Shown: positions 50,759-63,235 of the stretch, piece by piece | Layout of the letters: the number at the start of each line of letters is the position of its first letter | Position numbering within the stretch: the first letter of the stretch is position 1 | Assembly (NCBI GenBank): GCA_003254925.1 | Contig: QANZ01018333.1 | Span: 1-64,000, forward strand | Direction of reading: 5' to 3' | From: Chamaecrista fasciculata | Lineage: Eukaryota; Streptophyta; Magnoliopsida; Fabales; Fabaceae | Length of the DNA stretch: 64,000 bases | Made by a program: the position numbers and the translations under genes | The notes under the pieces: model-generated | Databases searched by the model: none | Told to the model about the DNA's origin: nothing | The model's input: the letters and a program-made list of their open reading frames with translations, nothing else

Positions 50759-50994
50759 TGTGTAAAATAAACTAAAACCCCATGTATTTATTCTTTCTTA
50801 CATTTTGGTTCTATTATAGAGAAAATGATCCTTGATGCAAAAAATTTAAACTTGTTAAAAATCAATTTTGTCTGTTTTTTTAACGGAAAAATGGATGAAA
50901 ACTGTTAGAGGGACCAACTTTGTCAAATTTTACATAATTGGGGAACCAATATGGAACGAAAAATAACTGGAGGACCAATTTGAAACACTGAAGG

Positions 50995-52859
50995 AATAAG
51001 AAATTAAACGAATTATAAATACAACAAGAATGGTCAATTAATGGTATTGGTATATTACTAAAGCCCAATGCAAACGGAATGAGGCAACACAACTTAATTG
51101 GTAGGCTTAGGTTGGGCCAACATGGCTCAGGCCCAAAGATATTTGGAACTTTTAGGAGTTCGGACCAGCAACACGACTGAATGCTATTTTGTTATAAAAC
51201 TAGAACAAATGCTTTTAGATAGTAATAACTAATAACTGATGGATGTGTCGACTATTAACTCATTGTATAATTTAATAAGGCACATTGAGGTGGATCATGT
51301 TAAGATTTCTTTTGATTGGTCAAGTAAGTTTTTAAACATTAAAAATGGTCTTTTAAATGAAATTTCGTAAATTTCAAGATATGAGATGCTCTACTAATCA
51401 ATCAGAAGAAATCTTAAAATGTACCTTAACACATGTTAGATAAATCCTTTAATAAGATAAAGAAAGTTCATTTCTCTCACAGCTGGAGGCCATAATATTC
51501 TAAGCAACAAGGTGCCTGAGGCATGTGTGGATGAATTGATGATACAACAGCAAGACAATATAAAGAACAAAGATCTTCAATCAAGCTATTGATGAAAAGG
51601 CAGGAATGTTAATGAAAAAAAGGGGGTAAAGTGATTGCATCATTGACCAATGGTTCATGCAAAAACAAAAGCAAACAAGGTAGATAAGTATTGTATTGTA
51701 ATTGGTGCCTAGTGGAGCTAGCACTACTACTGAGTAAAATGTCGGATCTGCCATGTTTCTATTCTGGACTCCCAAAAAATTGTCTTATTTGCTAGTGAGA
51801 GTACGCAGCTTCGTTCCATTCTCCTTCCTGTTAGAGGAGGCATGTGAGGATGGCTTTGCTATACAAGCCACGACAAGGATTGTAATTTCAATTTAACTCA
51901 GCCTAGATGAGTAGGAAAGTAATTTATTTCACACTATTGTGCAAGTTTATACCAAGTTGGTTAGGTGACAAAAGTGATATAATTATAAGAATCGGTTAAC
52001 ATATATTAGGTCATTAGGTAATATTTCATCTTCGTTTATTAATAATTGCAGAAAGAGGGAGGGAAAAAGGACTTGAGCAAACCGAACAAACCTCTTGATA
52101 ATTCACTAAAAGTGCAGAAGAAAACGAGACGCTTCCAACATATAACTTGCCCATCATCAAAGGGTAGAAAAAGTAATATTGCAAGCACGACTTTCTGGTC
52201 TTACTTTTCCTCGTTTACCAAGAAGAAAAAACAGAAATTTGGTCATGCTTTGTTGCGATAGAGCTTTTCTTTCTTTTTTTCATTCCCATTTGGTAGTTGG
52301 TACCAACGAAGTTTAGAAACTACGCAAACAGGGGAAAAATATCTACAAACGCTAGGGCGTCCAAACGATCACTAGATCATGTGGGCATTAATGCCATAGC
52401 CAACATTCGTAAGCAAAACCAATATCTTTTAATACAACTACACGAAAATGGTTGGAACACAACATCTTCTGCACTCTGCAACCTGCAAGTTCTGCGTACA
52501 AAGAGCTGACGTAAAACATAAAAAGCTCTCTGGGTAGTGAAGACATCATCCAACATCTTAATGCAAAGCAAACGACAGAAACAATTCCAATCTAACCAAA
52601 TGGGAAAGCCGGAAAGGAAAGGGTTGAAATTACATATCACATATCACATACTATGTGGGTTAAGAGCTGAATATATAATATTAAGAGACAAGAGACAAGA
52701 TGTACAAATGTGTCCTCCCACACAGAGAGAGCCCATGCGTAATATTACAATTATACAAGCCCCAAGTGTAGTAGATTACTAAAAAAAAGAGGAAAGACAT
52801 GTGAAGGGTTTTTATTTATGGGAGTGAGGGGGGCTCATGGTGATGGGGTAACAGTGAGC
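50995..52859. other. Spacer between the CYP74-carrying element and the PADRE gene
   Basis: AT-rich, no gene recognised. The part next to 52859 should be the 3' untranslated region of the PADRE gene. Confidence 0.45.
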
Positions 52860-54427
52860 TCAATTTCCAAGTTCTGCAATGCTGTGTAAGGCTGGCTTCC
52901 ATTGCCCTCCACCACTACCAAAATGTCTTCCTCCAGCTTTGCTTCTGCTGCTACTCCCATTACTTGCCACTCGCTGAACTTCCTGTTCCACCTGACACTC
53001 ACCAAAAGAAAAGGCAAATACAGTATTGGATGCCCACACACGCCATGGGGTAAACAGAAAATGACAATTCATATTGATTGATTCATAACCAAAAAGCTAC
53101 ATCTAATATGGGGTAGGCTCAAACATCCAAGACCACCCATGTCTATAAACCATCTTTAGCCCAAAATTTGAATACCAAAGTGCCATGTTCTCATCATATG
53201 GTAAACCACCATCTTAATAGTATTATATCACCCAGTAAAAATAGAGTTACTTAGTTACATCTGTAAAAGCATTATCTTCTACTAGCTAGAATCCCCTCTT
53301 GCCAAGATACCATTAATTAATTAAGAAGAAGTAACCTTGCCCTCTTATGCTCAGCTCGCCGGGATCGACTTTAGCGAGCTATTCTCTGTTCATGACTACT
53401 AAATAAGAAGTACTGGTACTAAGATGAATACAAAGAAGAGTATTTTTAATTAGTATAGGTGTTCTATAGGTAACAATCATCACTTGCACTCACAATGTTC
53501 CTCATCTTGAGCAGAGAAAAAATATACAAGCTAGCTAGCGCCCATGTAAATTGTACTCAGAAATTAAAAATAGCGATGCGTCTCATCTACATTTGAAATA
53601 TAATTATATATTTATTTGTTTAGTAGATTCTCACGAAAATTTTGACCAAGCACAGCACAAAGAACTGAAAGATCAGCCTAGAGATTCGAATTTAATAAAA
53701 ACAAACAGAGATCAGATTCTTCCTAGTGCATGTAGAAGATTAGATACTCTATAAATTAAGCCAGGTAGAGCGGATACAGATCCAAGTAAAAAGGGACAGA
53801 AAAGATGCCTTTATACATTGTGAGTGGGAAAGGAAGATCCCTCATACCACACATGACCCGTGTAAATATGTATCAGTATCACCATAAAACAAAAACAATG
53901 TCTACATTGGGACTATTCCTCAGAATTTAATATTAATTTTTACCTCGACAGGGCTTGGATTTGAATCTCTGGAATCTCGGTTCTTCATCTGAACCCCAAG
54001 ACTACCTCGTTCCTTCAGCAGTTTCCCCAGCTTAACGCATTTCTTCGCAGCAAACTCCTTCAGAACATCTGTGCCTCCAAGAAATGTCAGTATGAAATTA
54101 AAACAGAGATAGGGCAAATTAAAGTACAGAAATGCATCGCACGTAAAACGAATGAAAGGCTTTGTAGTAGGAACCTTCGAAACTGATTAAGCGATAAACG
54201 TGGCCGATAAGCAATGTATCGTCGGGTCGTAGAAGCTTGAGATGCTTCGATGGCGCGCCGTTTTGGGACTTAAGAGTGGAGGAGTTAGCGATGAGTGCGA
54301 CGTAGTGACCGGGATTGGAGTTCATGACTTGCTGAGCGCTGAGCGACCAGTAAATCCTCTCGATCTTCTTGTTGTGCGGATGGTGAATTATTACGGTGGC
54401 CGCCTCCGCCGCCTGGCAATTCCCCAT
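52860..54427 (-). CDS. PADRE (DUF4228) domain protein
   Basis: Three exons (54427-54175, 54068-53944, 52991-52860) join in phase into 169 residues. It opens MGNCQAAEAATVIIHHP, the family N-terminus with a Gly2-Asn-Cys context suited to N-myristoylation and palmitoylation. The conserved core follows: KIERIYWSLSAQQVMNSNPG, HYVALI, LKLLRPDDTLLIGHVYRLIS, then FEDVLKEFAAKKCVKLGKLL and the C-terminal WKPALHSIAEL. PADRE genes respond to pathogens and abiotic stress in Arabidopsis; the molecular role is unknown. From memory the syntenic Arabidopsis gene is At5g67620. The third exon is Ser/Gly-rich and probably disordered. Confidence 0.9.
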
Positions 54428-57050
54428 CTCGCCGGAATTTGACCAAAATACAACTAAATTAATAAATTATGTAGGAGCAGAGAGTGAGTGATGAGCGAGG
54501 TATTAAATACAAAAGGAAGGAGAGTTTGAAAGATGAAATAGGTCACGATTCACGAAAGCGCTTGGTGTGGTTTCAATACGGTGACGTTTGAAAGAGACGT
54601 GGTATAGGCGAGAGAGATGGCATGGAAACTAGAGAGAAGAAGAATCAGAGTGTTTATTTGTGAAAAAATTTTGGATGTCAATGAACCTGACTCTCTTCCA
54701 CCTCCACTGACGCACGCCAAGAATCAAGGGCTGCCTGGTGGATGTGACCAAGAGTGATCGATAATCGAGAAATACTCACGTCTTTCTTTTTTTTTTTAAG
54801 AAAAGAAAAAGTATATATATAAAAATCAATTAGGAACCAACTAAAACTAAAGAAATGGTTGAGAAAATGAGGGTCGTCGTATAGTGGATGATGGAGAGTA
54901 CTCAAGCTAAGTACGGAAATGATGAAGAAGATGATGGTGGATGATATTTGTGTATCCCAATCACAATTTCACGACAGTACAATTGTAGTTTGAGTCACCA
55001 ATCACCCATAGAGAATGATATGGAGATATGCGAGTGTACTATATAGTGTACGATTGCCAAGCAAGGGAGTCTGTAACAATAACATGAGTGATGATGAGAC
55101 TGAGACTCTGAGAGTATGGAATGTGGATATTGAACGGTTAGATTTAAACAGTATGATTAAACTAATTACAGTTATGCAATTGCAAACATTTTGTCTTGAG
55201 AAACTCAAAAGTCCAAACTATAATTCTAACATCCTCTGTATATAACATGATTTCCTACAATTTTTAATTGTACAAAAAAAAAGAGTAAACTTGAATGAAT
55301 TATTTTATATGAAGGATGTAATAAAATGAAGGATATATGAAAAAGGAAAGAAAGAGATATGGTTGAAATTAAGAAGGTGCATGGAGGAGGGAGAAAGATA
55401 TAAAAGAAAGAAGGTGGTCCATGTGGATTTGTGGGTTAAAGGAGGAGAAAGATATAAGCAGGAAAAAGGAATGAAGTTATAAAGTGATGCGTTATTGTGT
55501 TTGGAGCATCCAAGTGTATGAAATGGCGGGGATCAGTCACTCTCCAACGTACCAGCTAGTTGCCACTGTTCATCTCTTTGCCTCTCCTTTGCATCTTTTT
55601 TTTTTTGGTACAACTCTTCTTTGCATCTTTTATTAGTTGTATGTTCACTCTCTAACTATAACTATAACTATAGCTATAGCCCTTTATTTTTCAAATATAT
55701 ACGCGTTCAACAGTTTTGTTACTTGGTTTAATTTAAGGATAATACTATTGAAATGGATACTTGTCCAAATAATTGAGAGATAAGAGAATAGCTTTTAAAT
55801 TTCTTTTTTTATTGTATAACCATGAATTTACTCTATTTTAATAGTAAAGGTAAAAACTATTCTCGTTCGAATTGGGAAAGAAAAATTGAAACTCTCTCAA
55901 CAATATCAACTCCAGAATTCGAACTTAAATCCCTCAAACTCATTTACCACTCCACTAAACACTTCTTAGACCTTAGTACTTTTAAGGTTTAAGTGCACTT
56001 TTGGTCTCCTAACTTTCACAAAGGTATATATTTGGTCCTTTAACTTTTTTTGTTGTAATTTTGGTCTCCTAACTTTTTGTTGCAATTTTGATCCTTTAAC
56101 TTTTGAAAACGTCTCATCGTTAGTCTCAAGTGCACTATTTTCATTCATTATTTATCGTTAGTGTTGATCTGACAGACTGAGTTGACCGATTACATCACTT
56201 AAACTTACTTTTAAATTGTCAGTGAATGTAAGAAAGTCCACACTGAGTTTTTTTTTTTTTCTCAACAAGCCATTTGACTTGCTAACGTTGAGTAAATAAA
56301 ACCAAGTAATTATTACTTTATTATTAAGACCATCATTCTATAATTGTTGGTATCAAATAGACGCCATCGTCTGGTGTGCAGAAACCTGCACTTGCTACAC
56401 ACAACATGGGGTGAAAAACGACTTTAAAGAATCTCTGTTTGACTAGCTCTTTCAATCCTTTTTTTTTTTACCACAACTTTTTTACATTGTTCTTTTTGTA
56501 GATTTGCCACACATGCGAAGTAGCTGAGTACAACTTTATTTTTTTTTCATGTCTTCGCAATAATAATTGTAGGTGAGGAAATAAGAAGAGATTGAATGAT
56601 TGGTGTACGAAATTCTTGAGATTATCTGGATTGGCAATCCCACAAATCTCATATATAGATCAATTAACCAGTAATAATAATCTAAACAGGATGTAAATCC
56701 CCATCTAAACCCTATAAGACATTTCATCAAGCTTATGTATACATATTTTTATTTGCAAAAAAGTGCAGATGGGATGATTTCGAAAAAAAAATGTACTTGG
56801 GCTGCATCATGTTCCGTGAGCTGAGGCTGACAAATGACAAGTGATCACTGCAATGTCCTCCAATAATGTTTTGTTCTTTGATAAATGATAACGTATTGGG
56901 CTTTACCTTTACGTACCACTTTGGGTTTCCAACTTTACTAAATTTCAAGTCCACCACGATTTATGCCTGTACTTTCTCTTCCTCGCCTCATCTCACGTCC
57001 CAGGGATTGCCACTAATCACTAATCACTCATCACTTATCTTATTAATTGA
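54428..57050. other. PADRE upstream region and spacer
   Basis: No gene. At about 55985-56150 repeated TTTGGTCTCCTAACTTT / TTTGGTCCTTTAACTTT blocks look like one arm of an old inverted-repeat element whose other arm is not recognisable. The Helitron 3' end begins at 57051. Confidence 0.45.
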
Positions 57051-57916
57051 CTAGTCTGAGACCCGTGCGTTCGCACGGGTTTTTCCTTGACAGTTTATAT
57101 ACTTAGCAATTGTGACATTTTGAAAATGAGTAAATAAAATCATAAAATCCTATTGCCATTGGAGTAAAATGTCCTAAAATCATAAAATATATTGTTTCAC
57201 GAATTTTTTGCAAACAATGTACTAATGGATTCAAATAAGTAATACCACTTTGAAACTATTAGCCAAAGTCACTGAAGATGATAAAATACTATAATTAACT
57301 TACATTAATAATATAGTCTTTGCAGATGTGTTTGAGATGTTGATTATATTACAGTCCAAAATAAACTACTTAAAGTAAGTCTGCTAATAATCTAAGTCAT
57401 AGACATCAGAATTTTTACAATCAAAAGATGTGAATCCACACTTTCTTCTCAGCCCAAACCCATCTCCAAATTATCTGTAAAATTAAAAAAAATTACATAA
57501 AAGTAAAACTCTCAGTTAGAGATAAGTGATCCTAGCTGCCTTCTTCATTTTCTGCACATAGTGACTAACAAACATAATAAAACATAATTGTCATATCAGA
57601 CTTATGCTAAAACACAATTCTTGCCCAAGTCTTATGCCCAAGTTAAAAATATCTCGTCATATATGTTTAAAAAATCTATGCTGTGTGGAAAATATACTTT
57701 AAGACATGAAGGGAGATTACTGATTGCACTGTACACATTCTTTGTCAATGACATTTTCTTTATGACAATTTCTTTGTCAATGACAATGAAGGAAGCTAGC
57801 TTGGAGGGATCTATTTGAAGGTAATAACATATTTATCAATGACAATGAAGGAAGCTATTCCAAGTCAAAGGTATTCAGTTCACATACCAAGAAATTGTGT
57901 AATGTAGAGAATATTA

Positions 57917-57988
57917 TCATGTTAGGCAAGTATGATCAGGTGGTGTTGTAATTTTGTCAATACCTTGCCAATCAGAGATGCCAAATCC
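57917..57988 (-). pseudogene. Captured fragment of a GH3 beta-glucan exohydrolase
   Basis: After an intact acceptor (CCAG at 57992-57989) the translation reads GFGISDWQGIDKITTPP and stops at 57919-57917. Plant GH3 exohydrolases have GFVISDWQGIDRITSPP here, containing the catalytic Asp of the SDW motif. Only about 20 residues are recognisable. It is a short exon piece carried in the Helitron, not a gene. Confidence 0.7.
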
Positions 57989-58208
57989 CTGGAAAATAAG
58001 AAAACAATGTTTTTTGTTATTGTGCAAAACAAAGTCTTTTTAAAATTGGCAATTAACACAACATAAAGAAAGCCATTAACATGGCATAAAGGAAGGCCTT
58101 ATATTCTTAGGCCAAAGTCGAATCATTCAAATGTGCATAAAAAGTCCATCATCAAAGTCTAATTCCCACAGTAGTTCCATCAGTCCATTTTCATCTCACA
58201 GCACAAAT

Positions 58209-58304
58209 TTAATTTATACCTTCCTTGGGATTTCCTTGAGCTACAAAACCTTGAATTAATGTCATCCAAGACACAACATCAGGTTCAGGCATTTTAGCAA
58301 GCAC
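58209..58304 (-). pseudogene. Captured pentatricopeptide repeat (PPR) protein fragment
   Basis: The translation VLAKMPEPDVVSWMTLIQGF continues VAQGNPKE and then breaks. The MPxxDVVSWxxLIxGFVxxG pattern is the PLS-type PPR motif of plant organellar RNA-binding proteins. A shifted frame downstream (CCEMKMD) continues the motif, so it carries at least one indel and is a decayed fragment. Confidence 0.65.
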
Positions 58305-58509
58305 CTACCACTGGATTACAATGAACATTCATCTATTAGCAAAGATTCTCAAAAGTGAGAGCAAAAGAGCTAACAAATTATCAAAGTCTAGAATAGGATA
58401 TACAATTGGAGAGTCAATGAAGGAAAATACAGTCTGAGAACAAACCTGAGGTGATGGGGTAACATCAAATATACCATCAATGATCAGGGTTAACAAAATG
58501 TCAAATTAC

Positions 58510-58592
58510 CTCCTCTGCTAACTTGGTCAAATTGGTACCATACTCCTCCAAAGTTGGCATCTTATTACCATTGCTTCTTGAGCTAACAGTAG
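58510..58592 (-). pseudogene. Captured exon of a ClpC-type chaperone
   Basis: An 83-bp segment with intact acceptor (ACAG) and donor (GAG then GTAATT) translates to [20 protein letters not shown] followed by LTKLAEE. Plastid ClpC proteins read [27 protein letters not shown] at the junction between the N-domain and the first ATPase domain. The downstream GKLDPVVGR part is absent, so it is an isolated exon within the Helitron. Confidence 0.75.
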
Positions 58593-58706
58593 CTGTAACA
58601 TTGTTGGCATCATATTTGTAGAGATGAGTTTTGTCCCCCAAAATCATTAGAAAGTAGATAAAATTATTAACAAAACAAATTAGTTACAGAAAAGAGTAAT
58701 TGATAC

Positions 58707-58975
58707 TAAACAATTGATGTTTGTAAAAAAAATTAGAGAATAAACTGATTTTATTTTACAAACATCAACTATTTGGAGAATAAACTGATTTGGAGAATAA
58801 ACTGATTTTATTTTACAAATATCAACTATTTGGAGAATAAACTGATTTTATTTGGAGAATAAACTGATTTTACAAAAAATTATTAACAAACATCAACTAT
58901 TTGGAGAATAAACTGATTTTATTTTACAAATATCAACTATTTGAAGACTAAACAATTGATGTTTGTAAAAAAAAT
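58707..58975. repeat. Irregular tandem repeats inside the Helitron
   Basis: The blocks TTTGGAGAATAAACTGATTT and TATTTTACAAATATCAACTA recur five or six times with variable spacing, bounded by two direct copies of AAACAATTGATGTTTGTAAA (near 58710 and 58950). Confidence 0.85.
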
Positions 58976-59170
58976 TAGAAACCAACAAAATATATTTCCA
59001 ATATATAAGGACTAAGTTGCAATTTTGGAACAAATTCAGGGCCTAAAACAGAAGTTTACTCTAAAAATAAATATCACTCTTAGTGGCTTAATTTAAGATT
59101 TATGGTAAAGGAAGAAAAAAAAATATAAACTTTATAAGAATGCTTTGATGCTTAAAAACATGCATATTAA

Positions 59171-59260
59171 ATTAGGTGAGAACAAAGAAAGATACCCTTC
59201 ATGATATCAAATTTTAAAATTTGATATCATAAAGGGTATCTTTCTTTGTTCTCACCTAAT
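59171..59260. repeat. Near-perfect 90-bp palindrome
   Basis: Two 45-base arms (outer ATTAGGTGAGAACAAAGAAA and its complement) meet without a loop at 59215/59216 in AATTTTAAAATT. Only one base pair is mismatched. It lies inside the Helitron. Confidence 0.95.
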
Positions 59261-59583
59261 TACCTGTAAGTTACCTAAAATTTATTCCATACTTTTGCAA
59301 TCTCTGCTCTTCTCTTTGGATGTCATCCACCCTATGATGTTTTTTGTAGCATTGATAAAATTCCCACAGGTTTTTAATATCACGATTGCGATCAATTTAA
59401 AGTATAAAGGTGTCAGTTTGGATGTCATCCATATTGTTTGAGTAGATCAGTTATAACTATACATGATACATTATATATATAAACTATAAAGTATAGCTGA
59501 CAAAGTAAATCAATTTAATGAATTCTAATTTAAGTTTTAACATTGGTAACATTAGAATCTTCAATGTAAATCTAGCTTTTACT

Positions 59584-59775
59584 AAGCTAAGTTTTCACCT
59601 GGATCCAGAGCAAAGGAGTCTGAACATGTTTTATTGAATCTGAACTACTTGAGCTAGAATAGTATTCAATTCTCTTTCCCTTCTCACTTCCTAAATCATT
59701 TTCATCATCGTTACTGCTAATATCTGCAGCTTCTTGTTTCCTTCCCGCCTCTTTCATGGCTATTGGAGAGCACAT
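59584..59775 (-). other. Unrecognised exon-like segment in the Helitron
   Basis: From an ATG at 59775 the frame is open for about 60 codons (acidic, then a poly-Ser run, then VQTPLLWIQ) and meets a CAG/GTGAAA donor-like site. Composition suggests coding origin, but the protein is not recognised. Similar short open segments with splice-like borders lie at about 60925-60989, 61210-61315 and 61659-61741. Confidence 0.3.
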
Positions 59776-62700
59776 CGTTTCTACAAAAGTTGCAGATAGA
59801 TATTATTAGTCAAACACTACAGGAGATTTGTAATAAAATTCCATAGAAGTTTAAGGAAAAATATCAGCTCTCCCAGACAATAATTTGTACTAATTTCTTT
59901 TAGCCCGTTGTTATTCTCCTACCCCAAATAAAAGAGGAATGAGGAGATTATTCTGTAATCCACAACTTACATTAGTCAGACAAACTGTCTCCATTCAATC
60001 ATGAAGTATATTAATAAACTTGGATGAAAAATTTTAGAATGAAAAAATACTAAAATATATGACGAAAATAATATCTGCCTGCCAACAAAGGATTGATTCT
60101 TCTTCCACAAGCTTCTAACTTTACCTAAAAGACTAATTGGGTTCTGAACAAAGAATTTTTTGCTTCATTCATATTTGATTGTCTTGGAAATAACGACCCT
60201 TCCTTCTTCCTTTTCTGTTATTAGGTTTAGAATTTAACTTCTTATCATTAGTCTATTAAGTCTTTCATTTCAAAAGACTTTTGAATGCTGCCCTGTGCCT
60301 ACCTTTTATGCTTCCATGAGTGATGAGTCCACGAAGAAGATCCCAGAATCTTGTGAGTAACTACATTAATCACTTTTCATAAACATGTAATTTGGTCTAC
60401 TATTTTCTTCAGTTATACAATACAACACATACAAACAACACAACAATCTCAAAATTGTCAATGCTAATTGATGGAAGATTTAAGAGCAAGAATGTGGGCA
60501 AAGTAAAGAAACTCAAGTGAGATTATGCAATCTGATTTTAGTCTAAACCCCACTATGTAAATAGCTAGTATACTAAAATCCACATCATTATGATATAGCA
60601 TATTGCTTTGATTCAAAATTCAGAGGCTCCTTTACTTCCAAATCTCCTCAACTCTAACCTTTGTCATACTCTCTTCCTAATGTTTCGTTTATCCTAAACT
60701 CTCCTCTTAAATATTTATACCTTCATATTGCAAATTGCACATTGCAGTAGCACAGATGACAGTCAGACTAAGATATAGCATAGATATAGCCATTATAACT
60801 CTCCATCTAACATTTCCTTGACACTTAATTCTCTTTTATATCATATAACATTCCAAAAGTTCAATCATTGTCACAAATTATGAACAATAATGACAATAAT
60901 AAATACATTACATGGCCTCATCAACAGTAAATATGCTAAAGGGAAAGAGCAAACAATTTTTGGGTCATCATCAAGAACTATTTCCTGCAAAAAAAGACTA
61001 AGATTCCAGTTTTGGTCAATCAATGATTCTACAAATCATGAGTCTTCAATACATATACAAAAATAGTACCACAATGAAGTTAAGGAATATCAATAATTCA
61101 ATATCGCTTGTTTGAACTACAACTCTAGCTTCTCTCACTGTTCTGCTTCTAGAGAAACACACGAAGGATGGAAATTAAATAGTTTAAGTTCACACAGGAT
61201 TGAAATGATGTTGTACCTCCTTATGTAGTCGAACTCCAAACTTCCAAATCCCTCATTTCTATTCCTCATTCTCCAGCCACCAGAAAAATCACGCGTCTTC
61301 TTTGACTGCATTGCTTATTGAAACTGAGGCCAAATAAGATTTCAGTAGCATTTTTTTATAATGACTTGCTGCAATGAAGTGATGCTGTACAATGACACAA
61401 TATAGCTGTATAACTTCCGATCAATTTCATCTGTAATTTCAGTCTCATAAATTTAGAAACATCTGCATAAAAGCAAATATAACATGCTCTTTCCTAAAAT
61501 AGATTAGAACCACAGGTGAGGATTATTTTACCAGGCTATTGCAATTAATACATTCTTTAATAGGCCTTTAAAAGATACTGCATCCTGAGAAAGATCAACT
61601 CAAATTAAAATGAATCACAAACTTCCAAAAACAAAATTAGATTCATAGAACTCACCTGTAATAACTCCATAAGTTTCCTGTTTCCAAACTTATTGATATC
61701 AAGGATGTAGACATCTAATATCTTCTTTTTGGTACCTGATAAATAAATTAACCAAACCATTTTAAACATCAACATAGATAGATGTAACTTGGGATGCATT
61801 TTAGTAATTTAAAGCTTAAATTGAAACCATATATATATATATATATTCTATAGTACTTACACTACATTAATATTGTGGCTCAATAGTCCTTTTGTATTTC
61901 AACTCTAGAGCCGAAGGGAGATCATAATGGTACAGATTTCAGATTTGCATATGGAGTAATGCCTGCAAATATTGAAAAACACATAGCACTGAAATTACAG
62001 TCAATCATTTACTTAGTCTGAAGCTAGGAATTATGAGGATGCATCACTCAACAACTTTATTTAACCACTTTTTGTTTGCTATGATACCATGTGGCAAAAT
62101 GGTTATTGCCAAAAAGGATGCTTCATTCAACTAAAAGGAGTTATTTATATCTCTGATACAGGATAGCCTAAAAACTAACAAAAGAAACCAAAACTATAAC
62201 AGAAAGAGGACCTAACTGAAAGATAACAAAAAGAATAACAACTAAAAAGTTAAATTCAACATTTCTTCACATCTATATCTCTAGGCATTCATTTGCGCAG
62301 AAAGACCAATTACAAACCAAAAAAAACTTACCAAGCAACTTCCTCCACAAAGGAAATTTAAGCCAAATGCATTTAACAAAAGAAGAGCAAAGGAAATAAT
62401 TAAGAAGCAATAAGGAAAAAAATATAACTGAGTTCATTTGAGGACCAGCATGGCTGTACCACAGAGAAATCACCAAAAGGTAACAAAAAATCTCTAATGC
62501 TATCATTTTGGATGCAACAGATAAAATTTTATGACATTAAACAGTAGTAACCAAAGGATGACTCCAGATGAGCACATGATAGTCATCACAATGAATCAAA
62601 TTAGGACAAAGCAAAATAAGTGATTGTGAATGTGATTGGCAAGGCCAGAAGAAACCACCAAGTTAAGCATGCCACTGATAGCCACTACCATATATAAGCA

Positions 62701-63099
62701 TGCCACTGATAGCCACTACCAAGAAATCTATAGAGCACAATATGCCTAAATCAAAACATGAATGATCATAGCAACATCGATAAGCCCATACAAATCATAC
62801 TTAACATCTGCGACTTGTGTATATATGAGAAGCGGAGAACAAACCTGTCGATGTTAACCCTAGAGAACAAACCTGTCGAAGTGAAAGAGAAGCGGAATGA
62901 GTAAGACGATGATCAATTTTTTCATTCACCCAAAGAAGCCTGACGAACTACGATGACTACAAATAATGCCAAATCGGCGACAATGGTTACCTGAAATCGC
63001 AGAGGAAATCGGAGAGGAAGCTGACCAGCGCGCGAATGGGGTATGGCGAAGAGAATCGAAATGGGTATGCCGATGTGAATTTTTGCGAAGAGGACCGAA

Positions 63100-63235
63100 A
63101 TGGGTGAGGAAGTCGAAGGTCAGAAGCGAAATGGGTGAGGAATCGAAGGTTAGAAGCGAAATGGTGGGGAAATCGAAGGTGAGAAGCGAAATGGCAGAGG
63201 AAATCGAAGGTGAGAACCGAAATGGCTGAAGAAAA
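63100..63235. repeat. Tandem repeats of about 30 bp near the Helitron 5' end
   Basis: The unit AAATCGAAGGTGAGAAGCGA, then AATGG plus a short variable spacer, occurs four or five times. On the minus strand it encodes repeating SLLTFDF-like peptide in an open but unrecognised frame. Confidence 0.85.

Larger units (their letters stand above)
49969..50994. mobile_element. Pack-type inverted-repeat element carrying a CYP74 fragment
   Basis: Two end repeats of about 240 bp (about 49969-50209 and 50754-50994) are reverse complements: GGTTCCCCAATTATGCAAAA, TCCATCCATTTTTCCGT and ATTTTGGTTCTATTA-type blocks occur in both, and the inner borders share GCAAAATAAACTAAAACCC-like sequence. Between them lies GC-rich coding DNA from a cytochrome P450 of the CYP74 type and a (GA)n run. 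The end repeats also match 28461-28720 inside the DUF1645-carrying element. A clear target-site duplication was not found, so the outer limits are approximate. An N lies at 49994. Confidence 0.75.

Noticed and set aside
53340-53400. Short GC-richer stretch with tRNA-like look
   Set aside because: No cloverleaf with A and B box consensus could be drawn.
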